Under the pieces are notes generated by a model. The model saw nothing but the letters and a program-made list of their open reading frames with translations, was not told the origin of the DNA and did no database searches. A program made the translations under genes and the position numbers. A DNA stretch of 64,000 bases. It comes from Kordiimonas pumila (GTDB taxonomy: Bacteria > Pseudomonadota > Alphaproteobacteria > Sphingomonadales > Kordiimonadaceae). Position 1 is the stretch's first letter. Each line of letters begins with the position of its first letter. Below are positions 8,006 to 16,266 of this stretch, in pieces. The stretch is from positions 3,954,501-4,018,500 of the forward strand of contig NZ_CP061205.1 of the NCBI RefSeq assembly GCF_015240255.1, given 5' to 3'.

Positions 8006-9106
8006 ATGAAATGGAACTGGCAGCAAAAGGAATGGCCTGAATTTAGCTTCAGCACTGAAGAACTAACGCCACTTGAAACACAGTTTTTACAAAACTCTGG
8101 CATGTTTTGTGGTGCGTATAAGCACATCACCGATGATGAAAAGCAAGGCCTGCTGATTGATATCATTAGCGAAGAAGCGGTAAAAACATCCGAGATTGAA
8201 GGCGAGTATTTAAGTCGCGACAGTATCCAGTCATCCATTAAAAAGCATTTTGGCCTTCAGCCAACATCAGCGCATGTACCGCCTGCGGAACAAGGTATTG
8301 CTGATATGATGATGGATGCCTATGAGCATTTTGCTGATCCGCTTACACATGAAACGCTGCACACATGGCACACAATGTTAATGGCTGATCGTAGGGATAT
8401 TACAAACATCGGCAGATACCGCACCCATGCGGAACCTATGCAGGTGGTATCCGGCTATGTTCACATGCCTTCCGTGCATTTTGAAGCACCGCCGTCAGAT
8501 ACTATGCCTCGAGAAATGGATGCCTTTATTGCCTGGTTTAATGACACAGCGCCAAATGGCAAAAAGCCTATGCCTGCCCTTGCACGAGCTAGCATTGCCC
8601 ATTTGTATTTTGTGTGCATTCACCCGTATGAAGATGGCAATGGCCGTATTGCCCGTGCTTTAACACAAAAGGCTTTAGCGCAATCTACAGGCCAACCTTC
8701 GCTTATTGCCCTGTCGCAAACAATACAAACGCATAAGAAGGTTTACTATGATGCGCTGGAAGCAAATAATAAAAGCTGTGAGATTACAAACTGGCTGACG
8801 TATTTTGCAGGCGCAATACTCGACGCACAAAATAATGCGGATACGTTACTGAACTTCATTCTTGCCAAAACCAAACTGTTTGACCGTTTAGCAGGACAGT
8901 TAAACATTCGTCAGACAAAAGCTTTGAAACGAATATTCCGTGAAGGGCCAAATGGTTTTACGGGCGGCATGAGTACAGATAAATATATCAAGATCACAGG
9001 CACTTCCCGCGCCACCGCCACACGTGACTTACAAGACCTGGTAACAAAACAAGCGTTTATAAAAACTGGCAACTTGAAAGGCACTCGTTACTGGCTGGCC
9101 AAATAG
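8006..9106 (+). CDS. Fic-domain protein (DUF4172-type), class II
   Basis: 366 aa. The Fic motif HPYEDGNGRIAR is at 206-217, matching the HxFx(D/E)GNGRxxR consensus of AMP-transferases except Tyr for Phe. An inhibitory-helix motif T61-S-E-I-E65-G66 lies N-terminal to it, marking a class II, autoinhibited enzyme. The N-terminal WxW-containing stretch (MKWNWQQKEWPEF) is typical of the DUF4172 fusion, and the C-terminus looks like a winged helix (YIKITGTSRATATRDLQDLV) that may bind DNA. Target unknown. It sits alone after a 128-bp gap. A second, distinct Fic protein is encoded at 20037. Confidence 0.9.
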   Translation: MKWNWQQKEWPEFSFSTEELTPLETQFLQNSGMFCGAYKHITDDEKQGLLIDIISEEAVKTSEIEGEYLSRDSIQSSIKKHFGLQPTSAHVPPAEQGIADMMMDAYEHFADPLTHETLHTWHTMLMADRRDITNIGRYRTHAEPMQVVSGYVHMPSVHFEAPPSDTMPREMDAFIAWFNDTAPNGKKPMPALARASIAHLYFVCIHPYEDGNGRIARALTQKALAQSTGQPSLIALSQTIQTHKKVYYDALEANNKSCEITNWLTYFAGAILDAQNNADTLLNFILAKTKLFDRLAGQLNIRQTKALKRIFREGPNGFTGGMSTDKYIKITGTSRATATRDLQDLVTKQAFIKTGNLKGTRYWLAK

Positions 9107-9134
9107 TGCAGAGATAAGCAGTCGTAAGTTGTTT

Positions 9135-9443
9135 CTAAAACAAACTGAACTGCCGAGCATTATTTTCAACTTGCTGCCAGTTGCTATTTTTGGCGGCGTG
9201 GTCAAGCCATGCCATCACATATTCAACTGGGTTCTCATACTCAGCCACCGCTTGTGCATGTTCAAAGTGTGAGCGGTAGCCACTTTCTGTAACAGGTAGT
9301 GGCGCTCTTTCAGGCTTGACGGTTCTAAGTTCGATGTGAACCATGTTTGGGCCTGATATGTGACTTAGATTATAACTTCTTGCATTATAACTAAGCTCAA
9401 TTTCATAGCCTTGCCAATGAATAATCTGTGTGAAATTTTCCAT
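9135..9443 (-). CDS. Unknown small protein after ArdA
   Basis: 102 aa from the ATG at 9443, the first after the ArdA stop; an in-frame GTG at 9452 would overlap ArdA. Contains QGYEIELSYNARSY and VEYVMAWLDHAAKNSNW; no recognised domain, signal or membrane segment. The tight spacing to the antirestriction gene suggests an operon and possibly an establishment or anti-defence role (inference from position only). Confidence 0.6.
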   Translation of the reverse strand: MENFTQIIHWQGYEIELSYNARSYNLSHISGPNMVHIELRTVKPERAPLPVTESGYRSHFEHAQAVAEYENPVEYVMAWLDHAAKNSNWQQVENNARQFSLF

Positions 9444-9445
9444 GA

Positions 9446-9949
9446 TTAGCACCCCCAGACAATATAGTTGGTGCCGCCAATTTCAACTTCTGAAATATCG
9501 CCGCTGATCACAAGGTCACGAGCGAAAGCTCCTGTATCAAAGTAATAGCGTAGGTTTTCTGGCATTTCATCCAGCATGCCGGTGTCTTCAATATACTGTT
9601 CTGTATATTCAAGGGCTGAGCCTTCAAACAAGCAAACATCTTCCAACTGACTTAGGATGTCGTCAGATACGCAGCCGTTATAATCAATAAGGTAGATTGC
9701 TTTAACAGCATCCTCAGGGTTCATACCCTCAAAGTCATCAAACCACTGTTCTAGGTTCGCCTGATTAACGCCTATTGCTTTGAAAAGTGCCGCGTTATCA
9801 CCATCAATGAACTGGATTTCATATTCTTCTATATGCTGACCAAATTCGTTGGTATGGGTAGCAGATTTTTCCAAATACTCATCATATGTGCTGAAGTAAA
9901 AGCCTATGGTATGCAGGTCATATGGGGTTGCGTGATATACGTTAGTCAT
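9446..9949 (-). CDS. ardA: ArdA-like antirestriction protein
   Basis: 167 aa, the usual ArdA length, strongly acidic. The C-terminal LRYYFDTGAFARDLVISGDI is characteristic of ArdA, whose DNA-mimic dimers block type I restriction enzymes and protect an incoming element. Start supported by GGAG 7 nt upstream. The small gene downstream begins just after its stop. The 200 bp upstream (9950-10152) hold no gene I can support. Confidence 0.85.
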   Translation of the reverse strand: MTNVYHATPYDLHTIGFYFSTYDEYLEKSATHTNEFGQHIEEYEIQFIDGDNAALFKAIGVNQANLEQWFDDFEGMNPEDAVKAIYLIDYNGCVSDDILSQLEDVCLFEGSALEYTEQYIEDTGMLDEMPENLRYYFDTGAFARDLVISGDISEVEIGGTNYIVWGC

Positions 9950-10152
9950 TGTCTTTCTCCTTGTTTTGTTTGCAAGAAGAACTTTTGGCTACTAAGGCCG
10001 GTTTACCGGGAAACAGCCAGCAACTGTCTTCACGGAAGCGAAGCGCCTCTAGGAGCGGAAGATCAGTTGATTGCTGTCCTGTAGCCGTTAAAAGGGCTTG
10101 AATAAAACACGGGGGAAGCAACAATGCTTACATCACGCCGCATAGCCATGAC

Positions 10153-10578
10153 TTAGGCTATTGCAGCACCAAAATCAGGATTTGAATTCTGCTCCCATAA
10201 CCAGTGATTAAATTTGTGAATGTCTATGTAGATTTTGCGTTCACCTTTTTTGATAACAGCCTCTTCCAGGCCGTTCCAATGGCGTTTACGCAGCCAGTCT
10301 TCAAGTTTGCTGGCTTTGATATGGCAGGATTTCAGCAGTTGCTCTTTAGTCCGCAGATTACGAAAATCAGAAACTTCGTCTTTGTCGAGAGAGAGCCAGA
10401 TGTTGAAACGATCAATGTCTAGCCAGACATTATCATCAATTTTAAGAACGGCGCTGGACAGCATGTTGGACTTACGGTGAAACAGCCACTCGCGCACCGT
10501 ACCCAACTTAAGGGCTGGCGCCTGACTGACAAGGTCATCCACACTTATCAGGCTACTAAAGTCTACTTTTTTCGTCAT
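10153..10578 (-). CDS. Duplicated excisionase-like DNA-binding protein
   Basis: 141 aa with two copies of one motif: VREWLFHRKSNMLSSAVLKI ending in WLDIDRFNIWL, and LEDWLRKRHWNGLEEAVIKK ending in YIDIHKFNHWL. Each copy resembles a winged helix-turn-helix of the excisionase/AlpA type. It lies 57 bp downstream of a tyrosine integrase on the same strand with its own GGAGG Shine-Dalgarno. A role as recombination directionality factor is plausible. I do not recognise a named family. Confidence 0.65.
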   Translation of the reverse strand: MTKKVDFSSLISVDDLVSQAPALKLGTVREWLFHRKSNMLSSAVLKIDDNVWLDIDRFNIWLSLDKDEVSDFRNLRTKEQLLKSCHIKASKLEDWLRKRHWNGLEEAVIKKGERKIYIDIHKFNHWLWEQNSNPDFGAAIA

Positions 10579-10635
10579 ACGCCTCCACCAATTATAGGTT
10601 GTACCTATTATTATGTAGGGGCGCTCAAATTGGAG

Positions 10636-11931
10636 TTATGACGTATGCTCAAAACGAGAGGGAGATTCCTTTTCCTCCAAGACTGTATTGGTTAAACGGT
10701 TCATCAACCCACGAAGGTGATCGCACGTTAAATGCTGGTACCGCTGAGAGGACTTCATGGACCTGTGGTGCAAAGCTTCCATTACTTCCCTCTGCCCTGC
10801 CCCCAGCATGCTCAGATAGCTTGCTGTAGTATGGCGTAAGTCGTGCCAGCGAAAATCCTGAAGCCCAGCTTCCCTCACGGCTCTTTGGAGCCGTCTATCA
10901 AACCTCAGTGGCTTATGCGGGACAGCACTATGGAACACCAGAGGGCAATCATATCGGCGTTCTGCATATAAGATGTTCAGCACCGTCATCACCTCATCAC
11001 AGAGGGGCTTTAAGCGCGGCGACGTGTCCTGCTTTGTGCTCTTCAAGAGCAACACACTGCGCTTCATATCCACAATAACAACAGGGTGTTCGATGACATC
11101 GTTTTCTTCCCAGACCATATGTGTAGCTTCAGAAAGACGCAGCCCCAAACCGAGTTGAACTACAAACAAGTAATACGCCCAAAGAGGTTTGTTGTTTTGC
11201 ACCTTTTCCAAACTCTGCTGAGATTTCAGCGCATCAATAAGCCTTGGCAGTTCATAAGCTCGCGGAAACTTTTTAACAGCTTCTGCTTTCAACTGCGTGG
11301 GAAGGCTATCCCAGTGGCGCGGCTTTTCTTCTCCAGGCCACAAATGGTTATGGTCTGATAAAAAACGAGTTCTTTCATCATTGATTTTTAGCTTTTTAAC
11401 CCTTTGTACCGGGTTACGGTCCACCCATTCCCATTCCAGAATAGCCTTATTGTAAAGAACCGATAAAACATCCAAATAGTTCTGAACAGTTTTAGGCTTG
11501 CGCAAAATGGGGGTGCCATCTGCATTATATAATGGCACCGTGGCATGACCTGTCTTTTTACACCTGCCAAGCTTGGGCTGGTTTAAAAGTTTTGTTCGGA
11601 ACTTGATTAAATCGGCTGGTGTAATGGTACTGAGGTAAACTTCTCCAAGCTCCCTTTCCCACCAATTAAGAACATATTTTACAGCAGCACGCTTTATGGT
11701 TGGCAGGTATTCAATACGGTAGCGTTCTATTGCCTCAGTGAGTGTGTATTGTCGAGTGGTTGATATCCCCGCTGTTTGCCTTTGTGTTTTTTCTGTCGAT
11801 TGTTGGGCCCATAATTTAGCGTCTGTCATACGGTGAAATGTTTTTGAGTACGGCTTTGAACCCTTAATACGTATTTCAGCGCTATAACGCACATCTCCTT
11901 TTGACGTATAATATTTTCTTATATGTGCCAT
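10636..11931 (-). CDS. Tyrosine-type integrase (left element)
   Basis: 431 aa. N-terminal arm-type domain (KYYTSKGDVRYSAEIRIKGSKPYSKTF), core-binding domain, then a catalytic domain with the first Arg in LGLGLRLSEATHMV, the HDLRHTTASYL box, and the Tyr nucleophile in SMKSSQRYQHL. Start ATG with GGAGG 9 nt upstream. A 24-bp copy of a tRNA-Pro 3' end lies 245 bp upstream of the start, the expected place for an attachment site. This suggests the left element is integrated at tRNA-Pro. Confidence 0.9.
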   Translation of the reverse strand: MAHIRKYYTSKGDVRYSAEIRIKGSKPYSKTFHRMTDAKLWAQQSTEKTQRQTAGISTTRQYTLTEAIERYRIEYLPTIKRAAVKYVLNWWERELGEVYLSTITPADLIKFRTKLLNQPKLGRCKKTGHATVPLYNADGTPILRKPKTVQNYLDVLSVLYNKAILEWEWVDRNPVQRVKKLKINDERTRFLSDHNHLWPGEEKPRHWDSLPTQLKAEAVKKFPRAYELPRLIDALKSQQSLEKVQNNKPLWAYYLFVVQLGLGLRLSEATHMVWEENDVIEHPVVIVDMKRSVLLLKSTKQDTSPRLKPLCDEVMTVLNILYAERRYDCPLVFHSAVPHKPLRFDRRLQRAVREAGLQDFRWHDLRHTTASYLSMLGAGQREVMEALHHRSMKSSQRYQHLTCDHLRGLMNRLTNTVLEEKESPSRFEHTS

Positions 11932-12175
11932 TCATGGCATCCTCCATTTGTTAAATTTACCATTTTATGAGATAGTTCATTAATCACCGTACGGGGAGTG
12001 ATAGGAAACTATCCTATGTTTCTATCCTGTGCGGAATCCATACGGAACGCCACTCAAAAACGAGTACATTTAAGCGGTACTGTATACAAGAATACGGTAA
12101 GGGTGTCAGTTATATCAGTTTGAAAATATTGATGTTTTTTATAAAAGGTAAGAAACGAAAAAGTATACAACAGCC

Positions 12176-12199
12176 GTTCGAATCCTATCTCCCCGACCA
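12176..12199 (+). other. attachment-site remnant: tRNA-Pro 3' end
   Basis: GTTCGAATCCTATCTCCCCG followed by ACCA reads as T-loop, half T-stem, acceptor strand CTCCCCG, discriminator A and CCA of a tRNA-Pro. The matching 5' half is absent (the T-stem cannot pair), so this is not a functional tRNA but the typical att duplicate left by a tRNA-integrating element. By its orientation the intact tRNA-Pro should lie to the left of the window. Confidence 0.65.
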
Positions 12200-12420
12200 T
12201 TCATAAATTTATTTTTCTCTAATATTTCAGAAGCTTACAAAACACTGCGATGAATAAATTCTGCTTATACGGAGCATTTCCGTAGCAAGGTTTTTTCATG
12301 CGGTTTTCTGCCTATGCTTTAGGCACGCATTTCAAAACTGTGATGTTAGTGCAACGTGGCGGTTTGCTTAGTTAAATTCATCTCAAACCACCATCAAAAT
12401 GCGATTTGGCTTATTTCGTA

Positions 12421-12450
12421 ATTTTAGGCCCAAAAAGCTGATCCTAAAAT
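12421..12450. repeat. Inverted repeat, candidate oriT-associated
   Basis: ATTTTAGG (12421-12428) and CCTAAAAT (12443-12450) are perfect 8-bp arms around a 14-bp spacer, 64 bp before the coupling-protein/MobC/relaxase operon. Origins of transfer of mobilizable elements commonly lie here and contain such repeats; no known nick sequence was recognised, so the assignment is tentative. Confidence 0.4.
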
Positions 12451-12513
12451 CTGCGTTTTTCCGCAACTTCATAATCCTTCAGAGCGCAATGAAGCGCGAC
12501 GGAGAAAAAACCC

Positions 12514-14043
12514 ATGAAGTTATTTATAACCCTGTTTTGGCTCAGTAGTGCGGCTGGCACCACTTTGCTCATCACCAATCTGAGCGCCCTGGCGTTCCCA
12601 ACCCTGCATCTCATCATCTGGTTTGCCTGTGCTGCCATTATGGGAAGCCTCGCCACTGCCTTTTGCTATGAAGTGAAACGTTTTGTTGAAAAGTTCCGTG
12701 CAGGCACCTTGGCGACCGCTCGTTTTGGCAAAGCAAGTGAGTTGAACCAAAGCGGCTTAAACAGCAAGCACGGTCTGATTGTTGCCAAAGCTGGCAGCAA
12801 ACTGGTGCGCTTTAATAAGCCGGGCCACCTAATCACCATTTCAAAAACACGCGGCGGCAAAGGTGTTAGCAGCGTGATACCGAACCTGCTGGATCATAAA
12901 GGTTCGGTGTTCTGTGTGGACATCAAGGGCGAAAACTTTGCCATAACCGCCAGACACCGTGCCCAGTTTAGCCATATTATCAACCTTGCGCCGTTTGAGC
13001 ATAAATCACACAGCTATAACCCGCTGGATTTCATTCGCCTTGGCGCTGATGAAATTGACGATGCATCCTTAATTGCAAGTCTGATTGTAGTTCCGGGTGA
13101 CGTATCCATAGACAGCTTTTGGGATAAGGAAGCACGCGCCCTTATCACTGGTCTGATCCTCTACGTTGTACGCCACAAACCAAAAGACAGACGTAACTTA
13201 GCAGAAGTACGCCGTCTGCTAACCCTTGGTGAAGCCGATCTGGATGAAGTGCTCGATGTGATGATGCACTCGCCGCATGAGTGGATCAAACGTGCTGCCA
13301 CTGCCTTTAGCCAAAAGGCAGAGAAAGAACGCAGTGCAGTTATCTCAACCGCTCAAAGCCATACCAAAGTGTTTGATAGCGAGCGTCTGGTTGCCATTAC
13401 CAACCGCAGTGACTTCAAACTGGAAGATATGAAACGTGACGTGATGAGCGTGTATTTAAACATACCGCCCCATCAAATTGCAGTTTACCGCCCGTACCTC
13501 CGCCTGATGGTAGGTCTTGCACAGGCTGCTATGACCAGAAGCGATACTAAACCTGTTAAGCCGGTATTGTTCCTCTTGGATGAGTTCCCAGCCCTTGGCA
13601 AAATGCCAGTGAATGGTTTTGCTTACCTTGCAGGGTACGGCGTTTCCTTGTGGGTGTTTACACAGAGCATTGGGCAGTTGCAGGCTATCTATGGCAAGCA
13701 GGCGGATGCCATTCTGTCCAATTGTGCTGTAACACAAGTATGGTCTATTGCTGCCGCTGACTTTAAGACAGCCAACCATATCTCGCACACGCTTGGCGAT
13801 ACGATGGTCACAACTTACAGCGAAACCCGCTCGCAAAAACACCTGTTTGCAGCAAACCGAAGCTATAGCGACAACCGCAATCAGCGTACCCGCAAACTTC
13901 TAACGCCTGACGAGATACTATGCCTTCCTGAAAGTAAAACTCTGCTTTTTGTATCAGGAACACGACCATTCCTTGTAAATCGTGTCATCTACTATAAAGA
14001 TAAAGTCTTCAAAGGCATGTACGACAGTTGGGGGACTGAGTAA
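12514..14043 (+). CDS. TraG/VirD4 type IV coupling protein
   Basis: 509 aa. Two N-terminal membrane helices (about 4-22 and 30-50), Walker A KTRGGKG near residues 111-117, VDIKGENFAITAR, and Walker B LFLLDEFPALGK. It couples the relaxosome to a type IV secretion channel. GGAG Shine-Dalgarno upstream of the start. The stop overlaps the start of mobC (TAATG), and the relaxase follows, so this is a mobilization operon. No mating-pair formation genes are nearby, so a helper conjugative system would be needed. Confidence 0.9.
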   Translation: MKLFITLFWLSSAAGTTLLITNLSALAFPTLHLIIWFACAAIMGSLATAFCYEVKRFVEKFRAGTLATARFGKASELNQSGLNSKHGLIVAKAGSKLVRFNKPGHLITISKTRGGKGVSSVIPNLLDHKGSVFCVDIKGENFAITARHRAQFSHIINLAPFEHKSHSYNPLDFIRLGADEIDDASLIASLIVVPGDVSIDSFWDKEARALITGLILYVVRHKPKDRRNLAEVRRLLTLGEADLDEVLDVMMHSPHEWIKRAATAFSQKAEKERSAVISTAQSHTKVFDSERLVAITNRSDFKLEDMKRDVMSVYLNIPPHQIAVYRPYLRLMVGLAQAAMTRSDTKPVKPVLFLLDEFPALGKMPVNGFAYLAGYGVSLWVFTQSIGQLQAIYGKQADAILSNCAVTQVWSIAAADFKTANHISHTLGDTMVTTYSETRSQKHLFAANRSYSDNRNQRTRKLLTPDEILCLPESKTLLFVSGTRPFLVNRVIYYKDKVFKGMYDSWGTE

Positions 14044-14408
14044 TGGCACGACCGGGTAAGATTCAGGCGCAGCCGCGCCCGAACAGGCTTTATGTTTATT
14101 TTACCGATGACGAACTAAAACAGGTTCAGGAAGCCGCAGATATGACCGGTTTACGCATCTCAGTTTACCTGCGTCAGCTTGCCCTTGCTCAGCAGATACG
14201 CCCCGCTAAAAGTCGCCAGAGCAAAGAGCTTATTCAAACCTTGAGCAAGTTAGGTGCTGACCTGAACCGAGTTGGTAACAACATCAACCAGCTTGCCCAT
14301 GCTGCCAACATGGCCGGGTACGACCCGGAGCGAATATTCTTTGAAGATGCCTTAAGTGAGCTGCAAGGAACGGTCAACCAGATAACCGATGCGATTAAGG
14401 AAGCTTAG
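14043..14408 (+). CDS. mobC: MobC-like relaxosome accessory protein
   Basis: 121 aa. The ribbon-helix-helix N-terminal part (RLYVYFTDDELKQVQEAADM) is followed by LGADLNRVGNNINQLAHAAN, the signature of MobC-type mobilisation proteins. These bind oriT and help the relaxase melt DNA at nic. The start overlaps the coupling protein stop, and the relaxase follows after a short leader ORF. Assignment rests on the LNRVGNNINQLA box and context. Confidence 0.88.
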   Translation: MARPGKIQAQPRPNRLYVYFTDDELKQVQEAADMTGLRISVYLRQLALAQQIRPAKSRQSKELIQTLSKLGADLNRVGNNINQLAHAANMAGYDPERIFFEDALSELQGTVNQITDAIKEA

Positions 14409-14416
14409 GGTGTGCC

Positions 14417-14506
14417 ATGTATAAACAGTTATTCCAGAGTACACATCAACCGCTACCAACCAAACAAGCGCCTTTAATAATGCCCCCGGAGGCTCTCCGG
14501 CGATGA
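14417..14506 (+). CDS. Short leader ORF coupled to relaxase
   Basis: 29 codons starting MYKQLFQST and ending ALRR, with its TGA overlapping the relaxase ATG as ATGA (14503-14506). The hairpin at 14486-14500 that hides the relaxase Shine-Dalgarno lies inside this ORF, so translation of the leader would open it. No Shine-Dalgarno of its own is strong. It may be purely a translational control element. Similarity to any protein was not recognised. Confidence 0.4.
   Translation: MYKQLFQSTHQPLPTKQAPLIMPPEALRR
14486..14500 (+). promoter_or_regulatory. Hairpin sequestering relaxase ribosome-binding site
   Basis: CCGGAG-GCT-CTCCGG is a perfect 6-bp stem with a 3-nt loop and contains the GGAGG that would serve the relaxase start 10 nt downstream. 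Translation of the overlapping 29-codon ORF would melt it, giving translational coupling and low basal relaxase levels. Confidence 0.55.
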
Positions 14507-16203
14507 TTGCGAACCACATAGCCTTTGGTGAGAGCTTCCAAGCCAATATCCATTATAACCTCTATGGCAATAAGGCTGAGCCTAACCCTCATAAATGCGC
14601 CTGGCATGTGTCCAAAAACATGTTCACCAGCGACTTAGATGCTGCCGGTAATATTATGGAAGCCACGGCATCAAACAGTAAAACGCCAAAGCCTTCTTAT
14701 CATTTTTCCATAGACTGGGATCGTTCCGAAGAACGCTTTTTAAATCAGGAAAAATGTATTGAAGCTGCCGATAAGGTGCTGGAAAAGATTGGTCTGTCAG
14801 AGCATCAGGCGCTGTATTTTTGGCACGTTGATGCTAACCACCCCCACATGCATGTTGTTGTAAACAGGGTGCATGAACACACCGGCATTGCATGGGATGT
14901 TTGGAAGTCCAAAGAGAGGCTTGAACGAGCCACCCATGAAGTTGCCAAAGAAATGGACTTCTTGCAGGTTCCCGGCAAACACAATGAAATGGACTATACC
15001 CCTGATAAAGAACGCACCGCAAACTCCAGCCGCAGCGAACGGGCTACTTCAGAGCAATTAAAACCCTGGGCAAAAGAAAAGATACCCGACATCAAAGCCG
15101 AGATTGGCAACGCCTTTTACCACGCTGAAAGCTGGCAGGAGCTGACCAGCACTTTAAGTGATGCAGGTTATGAGCTGCGAACTAAGGGGCAAGGTTATAT
15201 TATCACCGATGGCAGCAATTACACCCAACTTTCCAAAATGGGCAAGCAGGTTCGCATGGATAAGCTGGAAGAAAAGTTTGGTGAAAAGTTCGCACAGCAA
15301 CAAAACCACAACCCACTTGCTCTTGTTCATGAACACAGCCCACACTCTAATCTGGACGAAATACCGGACAGAATTGAAACAGAGTTGAAGGATAAAGTTG
15401 ATAGATGGGAAAGGCAGGAACGGCTTCAAACGGGTAATGACCGCCCTAGCACCACTGACAGGCGTGTTATAGAGCTATCTGCCCTACTAGATAGCATCGA
15501 AAGGTTTGATAACGGCTGGAATGAGAAAAAGTCAGCGGCTGCTATGATGACAGCTACCAAGAAGGTAAAGCAGCAGCAAAATTATTTGGAACGAGCTGAA
15601 GACCTGCTTAAACACCACCAGCAGGCAGCCTACGATCTTATTTTTGCTTCCTACAAAAAGCCTGAGCCTGACAAAGGGCTAAACACTACTGAGAAAATAA
15701 ATGATGCCCTGAAGGACATGAACAAACGCCGCCACAAAACCCCAAAGATGGAGCGTTTGATCAAAGTCTTGAAGTGGCGAAAACAGAAGATACAGGCAGC
15801 TCACAGGAAAGCTAAACGCCATAAAGAGCAAATGGCAAAAAAGATGAAAGCCAAGAACAAAGAAAAGCTTGAACGCAAGATGTTTTACCGCATGCAAAAA
15901 ATGGCTGAAGCCAAAAGCCGTGTAACAACACGCGAACTGGAAGTTAGTGCAGCTCACGCCAAAATGCGCCGAAGCGTGCAAGCCCATGACCATAATATTG
16001 CCACCAGAAAGCACCTGAAGGAATGCCGTAATAATCTGGTGAAGAACATTCCTAAAGAAGCAATCATGAACGCTGATGTTTCATGGAAAGAGAAAAAGCG
16101 CCTGTTCGCCGCATGGTACGCCGAACAAGACCTGAAAAAAGCAAAAGAGCGCGATAATAAATATGAGCGTGATATTGTGGAGCGTGATCCGTATGATGAT
16201 TAA
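14503..16203 (+). CDS. Relaxase/mobilization nuclease (MobP-like)
   Basis: 566 aa. The N-terminal relaxase domain has candidate tyrosines in NIHYNLYG (about 17-22) and the metal-binding histidine motif HPHMHVVVNRVH near residue 114. The C-terminal half is very Lys/Arg-rich and helical (residues 350-540), probably a DNA- or partner-binding coiled coil. It nicks oriT and pilots the strand for transfer. ATG chosen because it overlaps the leader ORF stop; last gene of the virD4-like/mobC operon. Confidence 0.9.
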   Translation: MIANHIAFGESFQANIHYNLYGNKAEPNPHKCAWHVSKNMFTSDLDAAGNIMEATASNSKTPKPSYHFSIDWDRSEERFLNQEKCIEAADKVLEKIGLSEHQALYFWHVDANHPHMHVVVNRVHEHTGIAWDVWKSKERLERATHEVAKEMDFLQVPGKHNEMDYTPDKERTANSSRSERATSEQLKPWAKEKIPDIKAEIGNAFYHAESWQELTSTLSDAGYELRTKGQGYIITDGSNYTQLSKMGKQVRMDKLEEKFGEKFAQQQNHNPLALVHEHSPHSNLDEIPDRIETELKDKVDRWERQERLQTGNDRPSTTDRRVIELSALLDSIERFDNGWNEKKSAAAMMTATKKVKQQQNYLERAEDLLKHHQQAAYDLIFASYKKPEPDKGLNTTEKINDALKDMNKRRHKTPKMERLIKVLKWRKQKIQAAHRKAKRHKEQMAKKMKAKNKEKLERKMFYRMQKMAEAKSRVTTRELEVSAAHAKMRRSVQAHDHNIATRKHLKECRNNLVKNIPKEAIMNADVSWKEKKRLFAAWYAEQDLKKAKERDNKYERDIVERDPYDD

Positions 16204-16266
16204 ACAGTAACCACCGTTGATGTTATTTCTTTGGCAAAAGTTTATTTTTATGTCAATATTAGTACT

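Larger units (their letters stand above)
11932..12513. other. Integrase/mobilization intergenic region
   Basis: 582 bp without a gene. It contains the integrase promoter side with the motif TATACAAGAATACGGT (12083-12098) that resembles the operator arm at 4234-4250, the tRNA-Pro remnant (12176-12199), and a perfect inverted repeat at 12421-12450 just before the coupling protein operon. It marks the junction of the two element halves. Confidence 0.7.

Noticed and set aside
9942-10124. Small leftward frame upstream of ArdA as a gene
   Set aside because: It overlaps the ArdA promoter region, has no recognisable domain, and no ribosome-binding site was convincing.
12176-12199. Functional tRNA-Pro
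   Set aside because: Only the 3' quarter exists; the T-stem cannot pair.
5685-16203. Complete conjugative type IV secretion system
   Set aside because: Only coupling proteins, MobC and relaxase are present; no VirB/TrbL-type mating-pair genes were seen, so the element is at most mobilizable.
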